Of a DNA stretch of 64,000 nucleotides, positions 22,601-35,774 are shown piece by piece (within the stretch, counting starts at the first letter, position 1; the number at the start of each line of letters is the position of its first letter). The position numbers were made by a program, and so were the translations under genes. Origin of the DNA: Anticarsia gemmatalis (taxonomy: Eukaryota > Arthropoda > Insecta > Lepidoptera > Erebidae); contig NC_134754.1 of the NCBI RefSeq assembly GCF_050436995.1, positions 2,659,001 to 2,723,000 on the forward strand, in the 5' to 3' direction. The notes beneath the pieces are model-generated. The model had not been told where the DNA came from. It made no database searches and saw nothing but the letters and a program-made list of their open reading frames with translations.

Positions 22601-25440
22601 ACCCGCGTATCTATCGTAAGGTATACACTATACTTTTATGGAAGTAAATTGCATGTTCGACTCCCACCTGCCTTTTATTGACTCCCATGAGGGGTGTTCC
22701 ATGGGATTTCAATTCGAATATACTCTACGGAACATAGAAAATATTTACATTCTGAAAGCATCCCACTCTATACAATTCAACTGCAGAAAAAAATGTTTAC
22801 CATTTCGACGCAAAAGTATCAATATTTACTTAAAAAATGTAATCTTCTTGCAAGACGAACATGACAGATTAAGTTGAGCAACGTCTTTAAAATTTAAAAG
22901 CAAATTGCTGCCGTTAAGTCCCCTAGTAAAAAAGTACAAAAAATTGGCGTTTCCATCAAAACGTCATCGTTTGGTAGGTAGGGGAGATAATTAACAATTA
23001 GTTAATGGAACGCTAGGAATGTTTGCAGAGTTCTCGTGGTCGCTTAGAGTAGAGAGGGGGAGAACGGAATACCTCATGTTGATGTTGTCTTAAAATGGAT
23101 TAGTTGTCGAGCGGAGTGCATTTTTCTATTACTTCAAGAACAATTCAAATAACTTAGAGAAATTGAAATTTTATTGAAGTTTCCGTAAAAGCTTTGAACC
23201 ACTTTGGATTGTTGTCTTTTAATAAGAATATGTGCTTTGAAAATAGTAAATAGTAGTCACAGTGTTTAAGTAATATCTAGTTTTACTACCATTGTCATGA
23301 AAACTTTGGCAGATCATGTGTGATAGTAACAGACGGTATTTTTGCAATTTGAAAAAAAATTGATATAATCTTCCCGTTAATTGAGGGTCAATGACCTGGA
23401 TATACATAGATGATCGTGTTACGATAAAATGTATAATAATATCTAAGACTGTTTTAGTGTTTGGTTAAAATGTTTCTAGTCGGACAACAGAACATTTTAT
23501 TTTTCTTTCCCTCACCGTATTATTCTAAGATAGGAAAATAGCTTTATTTTCTTCGATGTTGATCAGGTAGTAAAATAAAAACATTGGCTGTATCAGCTGG
23601 TTATTTTCATCTCGAGCAAGTCGTAAAACTTGATCGAAGGAACGGGTAATTCTTGTAGTATAAGATAGGGTAGTAATAGGGTTGCTGCTTACCCCTTTTG
23701 ATAGTGCAGCTGTGTCTACTTGTAGTAAATGTTTTGAGAAAATACAATCGAGTGTGGAAATGAAGATATTTCTTTAGCTTTAGCGAAGAGAGACGTGATA
23801 TTTTCTTTATTAGAGTAGAGAACCCAAACGTTATGCATCTGAGTGCAAATTACTAAAACTTGGGTTTTATTTATAATTTAAGTAAAGTGTTGTTTGTGTT
23901 TTCCCTTTGCTATTCCGAGTAATTTAAGTTTTGGATTTTTTTTTGTTCGTTATCCAAACACAGAACAATGTTATTGAAAATGTGAGTGAAAATTTACACC
24001 GTCCAGCAATGTAAATACACTATGAAATTATTTTAAATGACCATTTGACATAACATATTTAAAAAAATATTTGTTGGTTACAATGACAATATCTAAAACT
24101 GTTGATAAATCAAAACCAATCAATCAAACTAAGTACAATGACCCCAATATCCTCATTCACAATCCATTACAATGAAACATATTAGTAGTAATTTCGACCA
24201 GTCTCAGAGCTAGCTCGTTCCAGTGTCAGTATCTACTATCTACCGGCGTGTAGGGAGCTATTTGTTGAGCCCGTCTGTGAAATCCGATTACCTTCACTTA
24301 GTTTATACGCTGGCCGATGTATTGAATTTGTATCTTGTTGAAGATATGTGCTCACAATTAGTGTGAAAATGCTTTTGTTTAATGTATTTAGTTTTGAAAT
24401 TCTAACTTCATCATTAACATAACTTACTATAATTATGCTGAAGGAGAAGCGTGGAAAGTCTTTCGTATATTTCATGCTTTCGAGTGGTTGGGATTGTGCC
24501 TCTGTGCAAATTCCATGATTTTTTTGATTTTTTGGCCTGTATTTTTGACGTAGTAGACGTATTGTTTCGATCAAAATCCGAGCAGCAAAGTTATAAACGT
24601 AGAATACGAATTAACTAAGGGTTTAAGGTTATCAAATGAATTGCATACATTTTTACTCTTACTTTCGACCAATTACTATGTGTATGTTTTATTTTATCAA
24701 AATTTAAGCATAATAAGGCTATCTTTACATAATTCATTGCGCTTCCATCGATATTCATGGCGGTATCGGTAATGCGGCGAAGTTGGAATATAAAGACTGC
24801 GGCTACATAACGACGATTTAATTATTATAAACCAATAACCATAAAGAGGGATTAAGTGTTCATCGTAAATATTTACTCAAATGAACACAATGTAAGCCCA
24901 AAGCCGTGTTCCGTAAATAAATAAAGGCAATTAATATTTTAACCAGAAATAAAAAATACGATTTAACATTAAAATAACTATTAAAACACTTTACCAATGT
25001 GGTTAACGTAAAGTCGTTTAATTGACTGCATTGTCGGTTGAAATAATTGTAAAGATAAAATATTTCAATTTAATTTAAACGGTGCATCTGTAAAATGTAG
25101 GAATATTTTTTTGTTCTCTCCGTAGTCATGTTTTCAGGAAATAATGTCGTGCCCGTTACAAATGAAATTTAATATTTTTAAATGAAGGCGAAATGTCGAG
25201 TTTTGTAAATATTTACTTTTATTTGTATCGTTGTTTTGTGTGAGAAGAAAGAAATGGTTGTTTTCGCAGCTTTTGTTAAACTATGCAACAGTAATTCCTT
25301 TAATAAAAACAGCTTTATAGTTTATACTTTGCATTGACTCAAGTACAACTTGTTATTCTTGAATCTAAATAAGATACAAGGTATAATTTATTTATTATAC
25401 TATTAAAGCAAGATGATGTTGTTTTACTATACACCTGGTA
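19635..25440. other. AT-rich sequence, no gene seen
   Basis: Several open frames of 60-112 codons on both strands (for example 24236-24574 minus, 20666-20923 plus) lack motifs and flanking signals. A patch near 20990-21110 is GC-richer without an exon. No dispersed repeat was recognised. Confidence 0.4.
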
Positions 25441-25582
25441 TCTACAATGTATTATCAAGAGTTTGGCATTTAAAAATGTACCTTAAGTTTAATTCTTACG
25501 GCACCCGCTAGAGGCGCTGGGCAGGTTTTCAAAAAAGCTGGTAGCTAGCCGGTCATTGATAGTCGACAGTAAAAGAAGATCG
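25441..25582 (-). mobile_element. Inverted-repeat element family A, copy 4
   Basis: The plus strand shows GAGTTTGGCATTTAAAAATG, CACCCGCTAGAGGCGC (core reverse complement) and TAGCTAGCCGGTCATTGATA, in the order expected for a minus-strand copy. Flanks are more diverged than the core. Confidence 0.7.
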
Positions 25583-26189
25583 TAGACAGATTTCAGTTAT
25601 AAACAATTTATTATTTACGTTGCAGAAGGTGTGCAGACATTATTTTATACAGGTATTACTGAATTTCTAAGAAACAGCAAACACCCACCGATATTTCAAA
25701 GGAGACACTTTTGAAAGCAACCCTTTTAAAATTAAATTTTATTTTGCAGTGTTATTTATTCATCGGGACGCGACGGAGCGTCTCCGGGAATGCAATGTGG
25801 AGGTTTATTTCAATTTATTGCGTTTACAGAGGCGTAGACAGAATAACGATTTTCTTGTGACTTAGGTGCTACTGGAGGTGACATAAGACTCGAAGAAGGC
25901 TTTTATAGCAGCAATAAACGATGAAAAGTAGTTGTTTATTTCCTTGAAAACGATTTTATAATATTTCCAGGGATCGTGCGCAAAATGGTCTTGGTATACT
26001 GAATTTTGGGATAATTTAGATACTAGAATCCGTATGGTTGTGAATCCTTTAGCCTTTATTGGACTTTGTCTACTAATGGGTAAAATGATTGCGCGTAAGT
26101 CTGTTTGTTATTTTCACAATTATAAAATGTCTATCGGCTAACGCCAATCAATTGCTTTTTATAAGTATTCTATTAACAATCAAACCACA
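25583..26189. other. AT-rich sequence, no gene seen
   Basis: No open frame with a recognisable motif and no repeat could be supported. Confidence 0.45.
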
Positions 26190-26275
26190 GGTAAAGCACC
26201 CAGAAATAGAACCCAAAACTTCTCATATTGTCGTTTCCCGTACTCCTAACTCCATAACAGATAGAATAACGATTC
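26190..26275 (-). repeat. Degenerate tRNA-like SINE head
   Basis: The minus strand reads GGGAAACGACAATATGAGAA followed by TTTGGGTTCTATTTCTGGG, which parallels AACCGACAACTGATTTGAG and GGGGTTCAATTCCCGG in the SINE at 60461-60705. The B box is mutated and no body follows. It overlaps a chance open frame on the plus strand (26089-26457). Confidence 0.35.
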
Positions 26276-29200
26276 TGTTCTGGCAATATACGAAGGTGGC
26301 GGCTTACGTTCGCGTGACTGCGCCACACTCACGACTTCCAAACTGTAAAGAATACTCCAGCCCTTTTTGTTACTTACGTTTGTGGTTCTGTTTTGACATG
26401 TTTAGCGTTTGTACTAGAATGTCTGGGAATGCGGTTTTTAAGGACGATTTATGTTAGCGTTCGTGAATATATTTGCGGCTTTAAATGTTTGAGGCTTAAG
26501 TTTCTGTGATAAGTAATAAATGCATTTAAGCCTTTCGTTTTTGATTTTAGTTTTACCAGTCTTTAGGTAATTCAAAAAGTATTTTATTTTAAGTGTTTAT
26601 AATCTCAAGCAGTTACAGTTTCTTTGTGTTGTACTACACACAGCTTAAATCAGCTTCGATTTCTATGTGGTTTCAACTAGCTAAATGCATATTTCTAAGG
26701 TGTTTTAAATATCTGTCATCTGTGTGTTTTAAGCATCTCATTTTCAAAATAGTATACAAACTTGTGCCTACTATACGAACTTTAAAAAGCACCAGATAGG
26801 ATAAACATAGAATACATATATAAAATAGTAAATCTTTGATGTAACCTCAAAGTTATCTGGTAATATCAAAGAGTCCACTTTCAAACACTGAACGTTCTCA
26901 AGTAGGTACTATTAAGGTCATTTTTGGATTCCCAACCGCTATCAAGCGAACAAATGTTCCTAGATTGAAACCTGAGATTTAGGTTAAACCAATATCCTCC
27001 TGGCGTTGGCTTCAGCGATCTTCGATGTCCTTGCGCGGCAATATCTGGAAAATATAGCCAGTATTATATTCGGCGTTGTTCCATATTAGAAATAATATAT
27101 CTTAGGAGATAAAAGTCTACCGTTAATATGGACCATATTAACAGGTACCTGCTTTATCGGTATTGTACAGTACTGATCAAAATCAACTTCTGGTTAACTT
27201 CGTCACACTACTTTGTATGACAAAAAACGACTAGTTACTTCAGTACAAAATTATATTCTTAAGCCGTAGCTAAGAGCAATAGCTTAACACCGTTTTTAAG
27301 CACATAAATATCAAACTACATGCAGCAGGACACTTTTAACAATTCCATAAAGCACCATAAAAGTTAAGTACCGACTGCAGCAATTCAAATCCCGGATAAT
27401 AATTTACAATTCCTAATGCCAAAATATGTCGACCCACGCACTAAATGGACGCGACAATCAAATAAATTAGGCTCACATTTAAGCGTTGCATTTTTCTGTA
27501 TTACAAAACAAAATGGCCACCCTCGTACAAAATGGATGCGCGTCACGATGACGCATGAATAGCTTAGCATAGATTTATAAGTCAGTCTCGAGAGATTTAA
27601 AGTTCCGCGCGGATTTTCAGTTTTTAGCGCGTGTGATTCTGCATTTTAATAAAGCTTTGTTGGGTCATTTGCTGAGTTTGATGTAGTTGCTTGTTGGGCA
27701 AATGTTTCGATAAAGATTATAGAGTAGTGTATAGTGCGGTTTATTTTTTGGCTCTGTTGATATTTCGCAGGAACACTATTGAAAGTTACACTTTCAATTT
27801 AAGCGTGACTGAAAATAAGTAGTGATGTCTATAATTATTTTGGGTTAATTGAAATGGGTCTCATGACCATTAAATATTCTATTATTGTATACTTCGGCGT
27901 AATTCATAAAACTAATAGAGATCTAGTCTTTGTGATAGCAAATCACTAGAAAAACAAGCAAAACTTTTCAAATATTGGATTCGAATCTAACATTCGAAAA
28001 ACAGTAACGAAGTGAGTAACACGAGTTGAAGTACGAAGCTTAATTGGGATGACCTTTGAAATGAAAAAGATAAAAATAGCACAGACATAAAAAAAGTAAA
28101 AATTCGTGGCCGAAGATCAATTTTTCAATATAAAAAGTACTGGCTACATAGAAATTGTGAGTGAAATGTTTCAGCAAAGAACGGAAAGGTTGATTATTTC
28201 TTTTATTGCTTGTAGCTACGGGCTGCTAATTTTATGGACGGCTATAAGGGCCGATCTCTATTAGTTTTTTATGACCGCTATTTATTCCTTTGGATAAGTG
28301 TGCTGTAAATGTGAGAGTAATTGGTTAAATTGTTGCTTAGTTCTTATAAATGTAAGTATTTTTGTAGCTGGTTTTCCAAACCTTTAAAGTCTCACCTTGT
28401 AACGTAAATCATTTTTCTTAACTCTTTATTGTGTTTGATGAAAGCTCTGAATAGTTGATTACAAAATCTCTAATAGTGAATAACAACATTGTGTGAGCAG
28501 GCTCCATTAGCTTTAAGGCAACATTGTTATCTCATCAATAAAATTAAATAGGCAATACCCCTAGCCCTTAGTCTGTCGATATTTATCGAACCGACCTGAT
28601 TTCCTGTTAATAAATAACAAGAAAAAAGCCAGCCACCAGCTGGAAAAGCCTGTGGGTCACTCATGTTCTAAATTCTGACTTTTGCATGCTTTCGCCACTA
28701 GTGAACCATGCATACAAAGCTCTCTAGTCTCTTCTAAGTTAAACTAAAATTTGTTGCTCTATTTTTCTATACCTATTCAAAAAGTCATCGCGATCACCTG
28801 TACAATCCAAATACTAGTTCCATTACAACAAAAGGTGAGCCGAATTTCTTCAAGTGTAACCTTAATAACGTTTTCATGTCGCATCTCTATTCTGTACGTC
28901 GGATTTAATTCGGCTAAAAGCAAAGGGAATGTAAAATTACATAGTATCTTTAAGTTTATATGTTGGGGTCGATGAACTCGCGTTACGTATCCTTTTCGGG
29001 GTGATAATGAGTACTTGAGCCTTTCAAAGGTTATATAATACTGTGTTTTGTGCTGTACGGATGTGGTTCTGTGGTTTGTACGTGAGTTCTCAAGATCATA
29101 TTGTTGAGATAGTATATATTGTGAGTGTTCTTTGAAGAATGGTACAAGGAGTTATGTATTGTTTAGTTGGTTGCAATGTCTGTATTTATAAGAAAATGTT

Positions 29201-32200
29201 ATGATGATATTTATGAACTATAATTTCTAAACAGCATTGAGTAATCAGTTTTCATTTTGGTGTAGGCAGATCAGCCCTATAATACATAGAACTAAAATAT
29301 TCAGAAACGCAGAAATACATAGAGCTCTATTTATGCCTTAGTGCATATTCTGATATAGCCTTTCATAAAAGCGTGATGTTCAATAAAAAACGAATGAAAA
29401 CTCTTGCTTTTTAATCAACATTTTACAAAAGAACAATGCCAATAAACAAAAAAAAAACATTCAACTTTTCGTAAGCGCGAAATATAGCAGTCATTATTTA
29501 CCTCAATTATCGTTTTCAACTGCTATATCGTTGCAAAAAAGCACATTCGAGCTGTAAACAGGTCACATCTGGTATTGTATGGATGCTAAAGCATTGAGAT
29601 CTCTTTGTCTTTGCAACTGCAAAACTAATTATGATCTGATGCGTTTTTTAAATCGGTCTGTGTTCTTCGTAATTTGATTGTTTTATGTGTCGCTTTTCGC
29701 TTTAGAAATGTTTATTGATTGTTTTTGAAAGTATATGTAGAGTAGGTGTAAGAATTGATTCACTTTTGGCTACCTCAAAAAATAATATGTGATTTTAGTG
29801 AACTACATCGCTGAAATATACCGGAGTTTTACAATATTGACACGATACTCTACAATACTGAATTGATCAAATAGTAAACTAAATGAAATAATAACCCTCA
29901 TAAATGTACATTGGGGGACGAATTTTTAAATTTCAAAATTCATCGACATAGCAATACAACGATAAGTCATAAACTCTTTAAATATTATAGTACAATTTTC
30001 TCCTTCGTCGGACCGAAGTGGTTTTATTGTCAAAAATATGAACACAATTCAACATCTCCGTCTAGACAAACTTTATATCTGCATCTATTCTTTAAAATAT
30101 TCCTCCGTACAATTCTCTTTCAAGTAAACAAACTGCAATGAACAAGTCAACATGACAAATAATGCATTTCAACAAAGCCCAGTTAATTAAAGTCATTTCT
30201 CAAAGAAATTTCTATTATACCAAAACTGGGCGAATATTTGTATGCGCAACGAGGAATAGGACAGGACGCGGGTGTCCAAGATTTACGACCTTCGCAGGAC
30301 AGTCCCGGACAGCGGACAGCGTTCGGACAAGTCCCGTAAGATTAATTGCATACCCCACTATTCGGCCACTGTTGATTTTTAATCCGCATTCGCAAAATTC
30401 CGATGCGGAATTTCCGTTTAAATGTTTGAATTATACCTAGTTGGCTGTTTGAAATAGTTATTTATTTTTGTTGTTGATTTTGACCGCAATATTTGAATAA
30501 CTGTATTTGCGATTGCCATATTTATTTAGAAGTATCAATTTCAGGTATTAATTTTAATAAATATATACCGATATTTATTTTCAAATGAGACTATTAAAAA
30601 CCTCTAAATTGAAGTTTAGATAACACGTATATCAAATATAATGTTTCTCTTATTGTCTCACAATTTTATTACAAGTAGTTGGTGTTATATTTATGTACTA
30701 TAATATAAAGCTTGACCTTTATAATCGCATACACCACAACTTGATTCATCGCAAGGGACTGACGTCCATTTTCCTTCATATATCAAAACCAAGCAAACAA
30801 AAGCTTGGAATTATATTTTGACTCTCAAGGACGTATTTTATAACATGACAAAGTTAAATATTTATTAAGGTAACGTATCGACATTTCCTAGGGATTCATA
30901 AGTTATTTGGAAAATGTAAATTTTTTTTCCACATTTTCTCAACAGAAATTGGCAAGAGATTCATGCTTATTTTCTTTAGCATCGAATAATATAATTCTAT
31001 CAACCTGTTACTTCATATTTTATCTTGTATAAGGTCGAGTTCGGAGCAAATAGTTCAACGAATTTGAACTTTCTACGTATCGATCTTCAGACAATGCCTT
31101 CAGTTAAACTGTTGCTTCCTTATTGCAGGAGTTCGCTAAAATAGTTCGCTAAAGTTCGTGAATCCATAGTTCATTAGATTTGATAAGTTGTTTGAGTGAC
31201 TTGTGGCAATACGCGGTGGCCTCAGGCTCTTAGCGGTCCCTTTGCAATACAAAATGTGGCGCCCGCGGCGGTCTGCATTTCCCGATATCATCCCCAAAGG
31301 GAATCATAAAAACCAGTGCAGAGTTTATCGATGACGGTAGTTTGGCCTTCGGCTACGATTACGGATATCAAACAAAAATTATTTGGTATGTCCAACGCTC
31401 AAATGCACCTGCTGATTGTGGTTTTGAAGGGGTATTTGCTGCGGTAGGTAATCGATATTTCCCGATACTAAATGGTTTGTCCTGAGGCTATGATAGCAAA
31501 GGTATTTATTTCACTGCATTTACGGGGAAAATATGAGATTTCAATAGCACAAAAATAAACGCTGACTTTATAGTAATAAATAGAATATTTGAAATCAATA
31601 TTTTTGTTTTTAAAATCTGAATAAATGCACGTTATCAATTCAAAACATTGCATTTAACAAAAACCGCAATTTCGACGACACATGGAGTACGTCGTTAGGG
31701 TGTCCAAGATTTGTGTGCGACAAAACCCTGCCACGGGCAAGATTAATTTGCCCATTTAGCATAAACACTGTCCGCACCAGCTGATTCTTAAATCCAACCG
31801 TTTTGCATAATGTCGTCCAAGTCTTTTTAGAATTCGGATTAAAAAATATATTCCATTGTCTAGTTTTGAGGTCGTTGACTTTTGAGGTAGTTAGGAAACT
31901 TAGCTTTAGTGCTCTTTTTCTGTACCTAAATGAGAAAGCGTCAACCTTTGCTTGTTAGTAGTTAGAATATGAAAAGTAGCATGTAGTTAGGCAGTTATGA
32001 CGAATTAAAATTAGTTATTTGATATGAAGTATGAAACTAAAGTTACGGTGAGGTAACAGGATAGTTAGAATTACAGCTGACGGAGTCTTTATAAGCTAAC
32101 TTTAATATTGATTCATAATTTTCCGTCGTGCCTCGACCGCAAAACGAAAACCTTTAAGTTCAAGGTTTAGTTGTACAGGAAGCCATTTGACCTCAACTAA

Positions 32201-33579
32201 AAGTTTATAAACTTCCATTGAATCCATTCCCACGGCGAAACATTAATACCGAAACGTTATTATATCAATTTGAACCGCAAGAAAAGTTGCCGCTAAACGT
32301 TCTTTTAACAAAACTTCTGTACCGAAATCCGTGACTCCTTGCTATATTCCGACTTTCAAACTAAACTACATCGTATCACGGAAAATATCAGTTTGTAAAA
32401 TATTTATGATATCTTGTTTCGTTGTCTGTGTAAATACTTACAGATAAACATCAAATATTCCGTGACTAAAAACACAAAAATGTTTAAAAAGTTTATGGCG
32501 TATTATGTTTTTTTTATGATTTTTTCCACAATGGCCGCTCAATTTGTTCAGCTGTAAACTTTGGCAATTAAAGGGTTATTTATTGATGTCCCTGTTTCAA
32601 TGGGCACAGTATGCTGTTTGTGTTTTAGAACTTTTTAAGTGCCCTTTTTCAGGGTGGTTTTGCTTTCAGAAATAGGGCTTCTTCTCTTTTGTGTCTTGTA
32701 AGATTTTAATGGCAATAATTAACTGTTATTGGTAAATATCGCTCATGCGTTTTATAAGTTCTTTTTCTTTTACGTAGCTAAGATAAGTAAAATAAAAAAT
32801 ACGATTTCTGAAACGCTATATTCGTATTGTCAATGCAACGTTTTGTTATATGAATAAATAAGCAGGTTTATTCAATGTATTACTTATGCACTCGTATTCG
32901 AAAACATAAAAAAATCTTCACAATTTTAGCATAATATATCAGGAGAAATTCAAATTCCCACACACATTGACAGTGTACAGAATAAGATTACTGTCTTTTT
33001 GTCTTTATTGAGGGGTGGCACGTGACTACTAAATATCAATAGGGGGTTGACTGCGGGTTCTCGAGCGCATTCCGAATTGACTTTCGCTTCGAATTTGTGC
33101 CTAAATTCGGGCGAATTCTGATCTGCAATGTCCTGAATAGTAGCACCCTCTTTTTGGTATCGCAAATTGTGTGGATAACTGTGAAGTCACTGTTTGTAAA
33201 CCCCTTTGTCATTTGATTAATAATCGTTAGTTTGTATGACACTTGCTTTTGTTGTTTATTTCGGGTAACGAAGAGTTTTGTTGTCATAATGCTTGCAACT
33301 ATTATACTAGCATAAATTTGCTATAGGGAGCTATATGTAGATAAATACTCTATGGGGTATAACTTAATGCGAGAAGTAATATATAACGTTTTAATCTGAA
33401 TAGCGAATAGGAATTAAAAACACGCAAATCAAACATCTTTTTGTACGGCATTGCAGTTCAATAATTCGTAACTATTTAAACCAAACTATTTTACTTTTTT
33501 TTCTACTGATACCGTGAAACCCGCAGTAATTTAAACTGACGTATGTGTGTAATAGGTTTTAAATTGTCAGCCAGTGCAT
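26276..33579. other. Mostly AT-rich sequence, no gene supported
   Basis: Small GC-richer patches occur at 27430-27640 (several ATGG/GCCAT-type words and a TCAGT after TTCCGCGCGGATTT), 30240-30345 and 31195-31345. None has a reading frame with matching splice signals. Remaining open frames are of chance length. Confidence 0.4.
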
Positions 33580-33690
33580 TTGTCGGGGTGCGGGGAGCGG
33601 GCGGTGACTGCGCGATTTGCGGCGCGCACCAAATTGAGTTTGATACGAATTCTCTCGGCGTCTAGAGTCGGGTGATTGTTCGGGTACTAG
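33580..33690 (+). promoter_or_regulatory. CpG-rich promoter-like region
   Basis: CpG density is far above the surroundings (GTCGGGGTGCGGGGAGCGGG, GCGCGATTTGCGGCGCGCAC). No TATA box was seen. It lies about 0.4 kb upstream of the candidate first coding exon at 34042 and immediately upstream of a heat-shock element, so it may hold the transcription start. The start site itself cannot be placed. Confidence 0.45.
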
Positions 33691-33693
33691 ATG

Positions 33694-33711
33694 TTCTCGA
33701 ATGTTCCAGAA
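33694..33711. promoter_or_regulatory. Perfect four-unit heat-shock element
   Basis: TTCTCGAATGTTCCAGAA consists of four alternating TTC/GAA units with exact 2-nt gaps (TTC-tc-GAA-tg-TTC-ca-GAA). This matches the HSF trimer binding consensus. Twelve fixed positions make a chance hit in 64 kb unlikely (expected about 0.01 at equal base frequencies). It sits between a CpG-rich patch and a candidate first exon, as in a stress-responsive promoter. Occupancy is inference. Confidence 0.6.
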
Positions 33712-34041
33712 TATCATATTTAGTTTGGTTTTAATGTAATGTTTTGCAAATTTAGCAGATTCTTGTAACGACTGTCCAACGATTTTTCTTTCACCGAGGC
33801 GAGCGATGATTTCTAAGCTACGTTAGCCTGACGCGCAAGTACGTGCAATGACACTGTCTACACATGGTTTACAAAAAAATACCAAATGATGTATGGAATT
33901 ACAGGACATTACAGAGTATTTATGTCTTCTAAAAGACCAAACGATTAATTTTGTCACTTCTGTCGATGACTGAGTCACCAGTGAGAGGTGAGAGTCTATA
34001 GTAACATCATAGTGAAAGTGAAATTGAAGGGCTGTTACACG

Positions 34042-34149
34042 ATGACTGGCGTTAAGTTGGAATCCTGGCGATGCCTATATGCAAGGGAATTCTCAACGCA
34101 AACCGAAGAGATTGCTTCGATTTTTGAAATACCAGCGGTGAATGAAACG
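34042..34149 (+). CDS. Candidate first coding exon, product unknown
   Basis: ATG at 34042 has A at position -3 and opens 36 codons (MTGVKLESWRCLYAREF near the start, EEIASIFEIPAVNET at the end). These run precisely into a strong donor AAACG|GTGAGT, leaving phase 0. The frame stops soon after if unspliced (39 codons), so it is much better explained as an exon than as a gene. Codon use is mixed rather than AT-driven. CpG-rich sequence and a heat-shock element lie upstream, and the intervening ~330 bp would be 5' UTR or promoter. I do not recognise the peptide. The next exon is not identified; the closest phase-compatible candidate is 38033-38094, but a large intron is equally likely. Confidence 0.5.
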
Positions 34150-35075
34150 GTGAGTGTTTGAACTGAGGGCGTTTTAATTGTGGGGATAGGTGTCTTAGAC
34201 GAACAGAGTTTTACGATAGAATTTATTTCAAAGTGGAATTTAAAGGAGAAGAGAATGACGTTGGTGTTTTGAGATGGATAGGGAATAGATTTTTTTTGTA
34301 TTAAGCGCCAGTTTCACTTGTAAATGAAAAAAACTTTCGAAATTCTATGATAAACTATCTGATAGATATTTTGAAGTATTGAAAACAGGTCTTCAAATAG
34401 TTCAAAATAAAAGTTGTTCAAAATGTGATTGATCGAATACCAAATCAACATCAATTTGTTGCCAAAACCTTTAAATAGCACAAACACATAAACAACATCA
34501 AAGCATATAATTCTAATAATAGCAATATACTACAGATTCCTAAAGCCAGACTCCAGACTACTTTAATCCCTATAATTACGTCTGAGTAGGTCTCAATCTT
34601 CCTAGAATTTCTACGGATTTAACTTAATTTTACATAGAACAGACACTTTGTTCTCGAGGTTACGGAATAAAGACGACTTTATTGACGAAGTCGTTTGTTC
34701 ATGAAAGTAATGGAAATAAGGTGAATACGTATTAGAGCACTAGGTTTAACTTAAGCAAATGCTCTGAGCTTTGTTCGACGAAATGTATGTAGCATGCGAA
34801 CGTTTGCGCGGAACGTTCTCTTTGGTTTTGCTTTCCGAAAAGTCGATTAGGTTCGATGCAAAGCGAACGATATTCGCAGAATGATGATGGAACTTGATAA
34901 AGAAAGTGAATTAATAAGCTTGATATTGTACATATATTATCGGGGCTTATTCAAATATCATAATAGTAAGACGATTCGTGGTATCATTGCGAATCTGTCA
35001 TCGAAAAAATAAGGTATATTCATCTCTCCGCGAAAAATTGTACACTACCTCTGAAACATGTTTTTGAAAGCATTG
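34150..35075. other. AT-rich sequence, putative intron start
   Basis: No open frame or repeat is supported. If 34042-34149 is an exon this is the beginning of its intron. Confidence 0.4.
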
Positions 35076-35137
35076 TTTCAATAGTTTTACTGTAGTTGCA
35101 TAGTTTTTTCAATAGTTTTACTGTAGTTGCATAGTTT
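35076..35137. repeat. 31-bp tandem duplication (two copies)
   Basis: TTTCAATAGTTTTACTGTAG (first 20 bases) begins at 35076 and again at 35107, and the 31-bp units are essentially identical. It lies at the edge of a dispersed repeat fragment. Confidence 0.9.
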
Positions 35138-35149
35138 TTAGGATTGCTT

Positions 35150-35275
35150 ACCCAAAGGGTAAAACAGGACCCTATATCTAAGTCTCCGCTGTTTGTCTGT
35201 CTGCCTGTCTCAAGGCTGTATCTCATAAACCGTGATAGCTAGAAAGCTAAACTTTTCACAAATGATGTATTTCCG
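35150..35275 (+). repeat. Dispersed lepidopteran repeat fragment
   Basis: GGGTAAAACAGGACCCTAT, then TCTGTCTGCCTGTCTCAAGG, CTGTATCTCATAAACCGTGA, TAGCTAGAAAGCT and TTTTCACAAATGATGTATTT, reads like a very common lepidopteran SINE-type repeat as I remember it. Its usual 3' part is not found here. Confidence 0.5.
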
Positions 35276-35664
35276 TAATATCCGTAAAATTCACAACGAC
35301 AATATTTTTGCAATTTCGTCGTATCACTAATACATATTTCCCTTTTGTTTCGAGGTTAATACGTCAATCGTCTGTGACCCAGACATGTTACGTCGAGTGG
35401 TTTGTTTTGTTATTCTCATCAAAGTTTTCAACTGTTAGTCACTTTTATCGGCTCTCAAGTGGTCTGGAGTTCATTGTCTCTTTATTTCTGTTCTAACTAT
35501 TGTTTGTGGAATAGGTATACCTTTTTGTTTTTATCTTGTGAATAGGCTGTTGAGCCGTTTTTGTGTAAGGTACTTCTTAATGTTACTTGTTCCTGTAGAA
35601 ATAAATTACTGTTATTCTTTTTGTTATAACTATTTTATTATTATTATCTAGTTTTAGATTGTGT

Positions 35665-35774
35665 ACATAAGATTCATTTAACGAAAGCAGAGCCCCGAGT
35701 AAAGTGGCACGCTGTAGGAGAGGCCTATGTTCGACAGTGGACAGCCGTGGACTGATGATGATGACATAAGATTC
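35665..35774 (+). mobile_element. 5'-truncated retroposon tail with 11-bp TSD
   Basis: An 88-bp insert (35676-35763) carries GTGGCACGCTGTAGGAGAGG, CCTATGTTCGACAGTGG and an ATG-repeat tail (TGATGATGATG). It is bounded by exact ACATAAGATTC duplications at 35665-35675 and 35764-35774. This is the 3' end of a non-LTR (RTE-like) element or a SINE sharing its tail, heavily 5'-truncated on insertion. The family name is from general familiarity; the insertion structure is seen directly. Confidence 0.75.

Noticed and set aside
24236..24574. 112-codon minus-strand frame
   Set aside because: No recognisable motif, promoter or exon boundary.
26089..26457. 122-codon frame, the longest outside the LINE and palindrome
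   Set aside because: No domain, no splice signals, overlaps a degenerate SINE head, and the length is within chance for 64 kb in six frames.
27373..27400. B-box-like AATTCAAATCCCGG
   Set aside because: No A box or SINE body around it.
27430..27560. Several ATGG/GCCAT words suggesting a Polycomb response element
   Set aside because: The words are short and expected by chance, with no accompanying GAGA-type sites.
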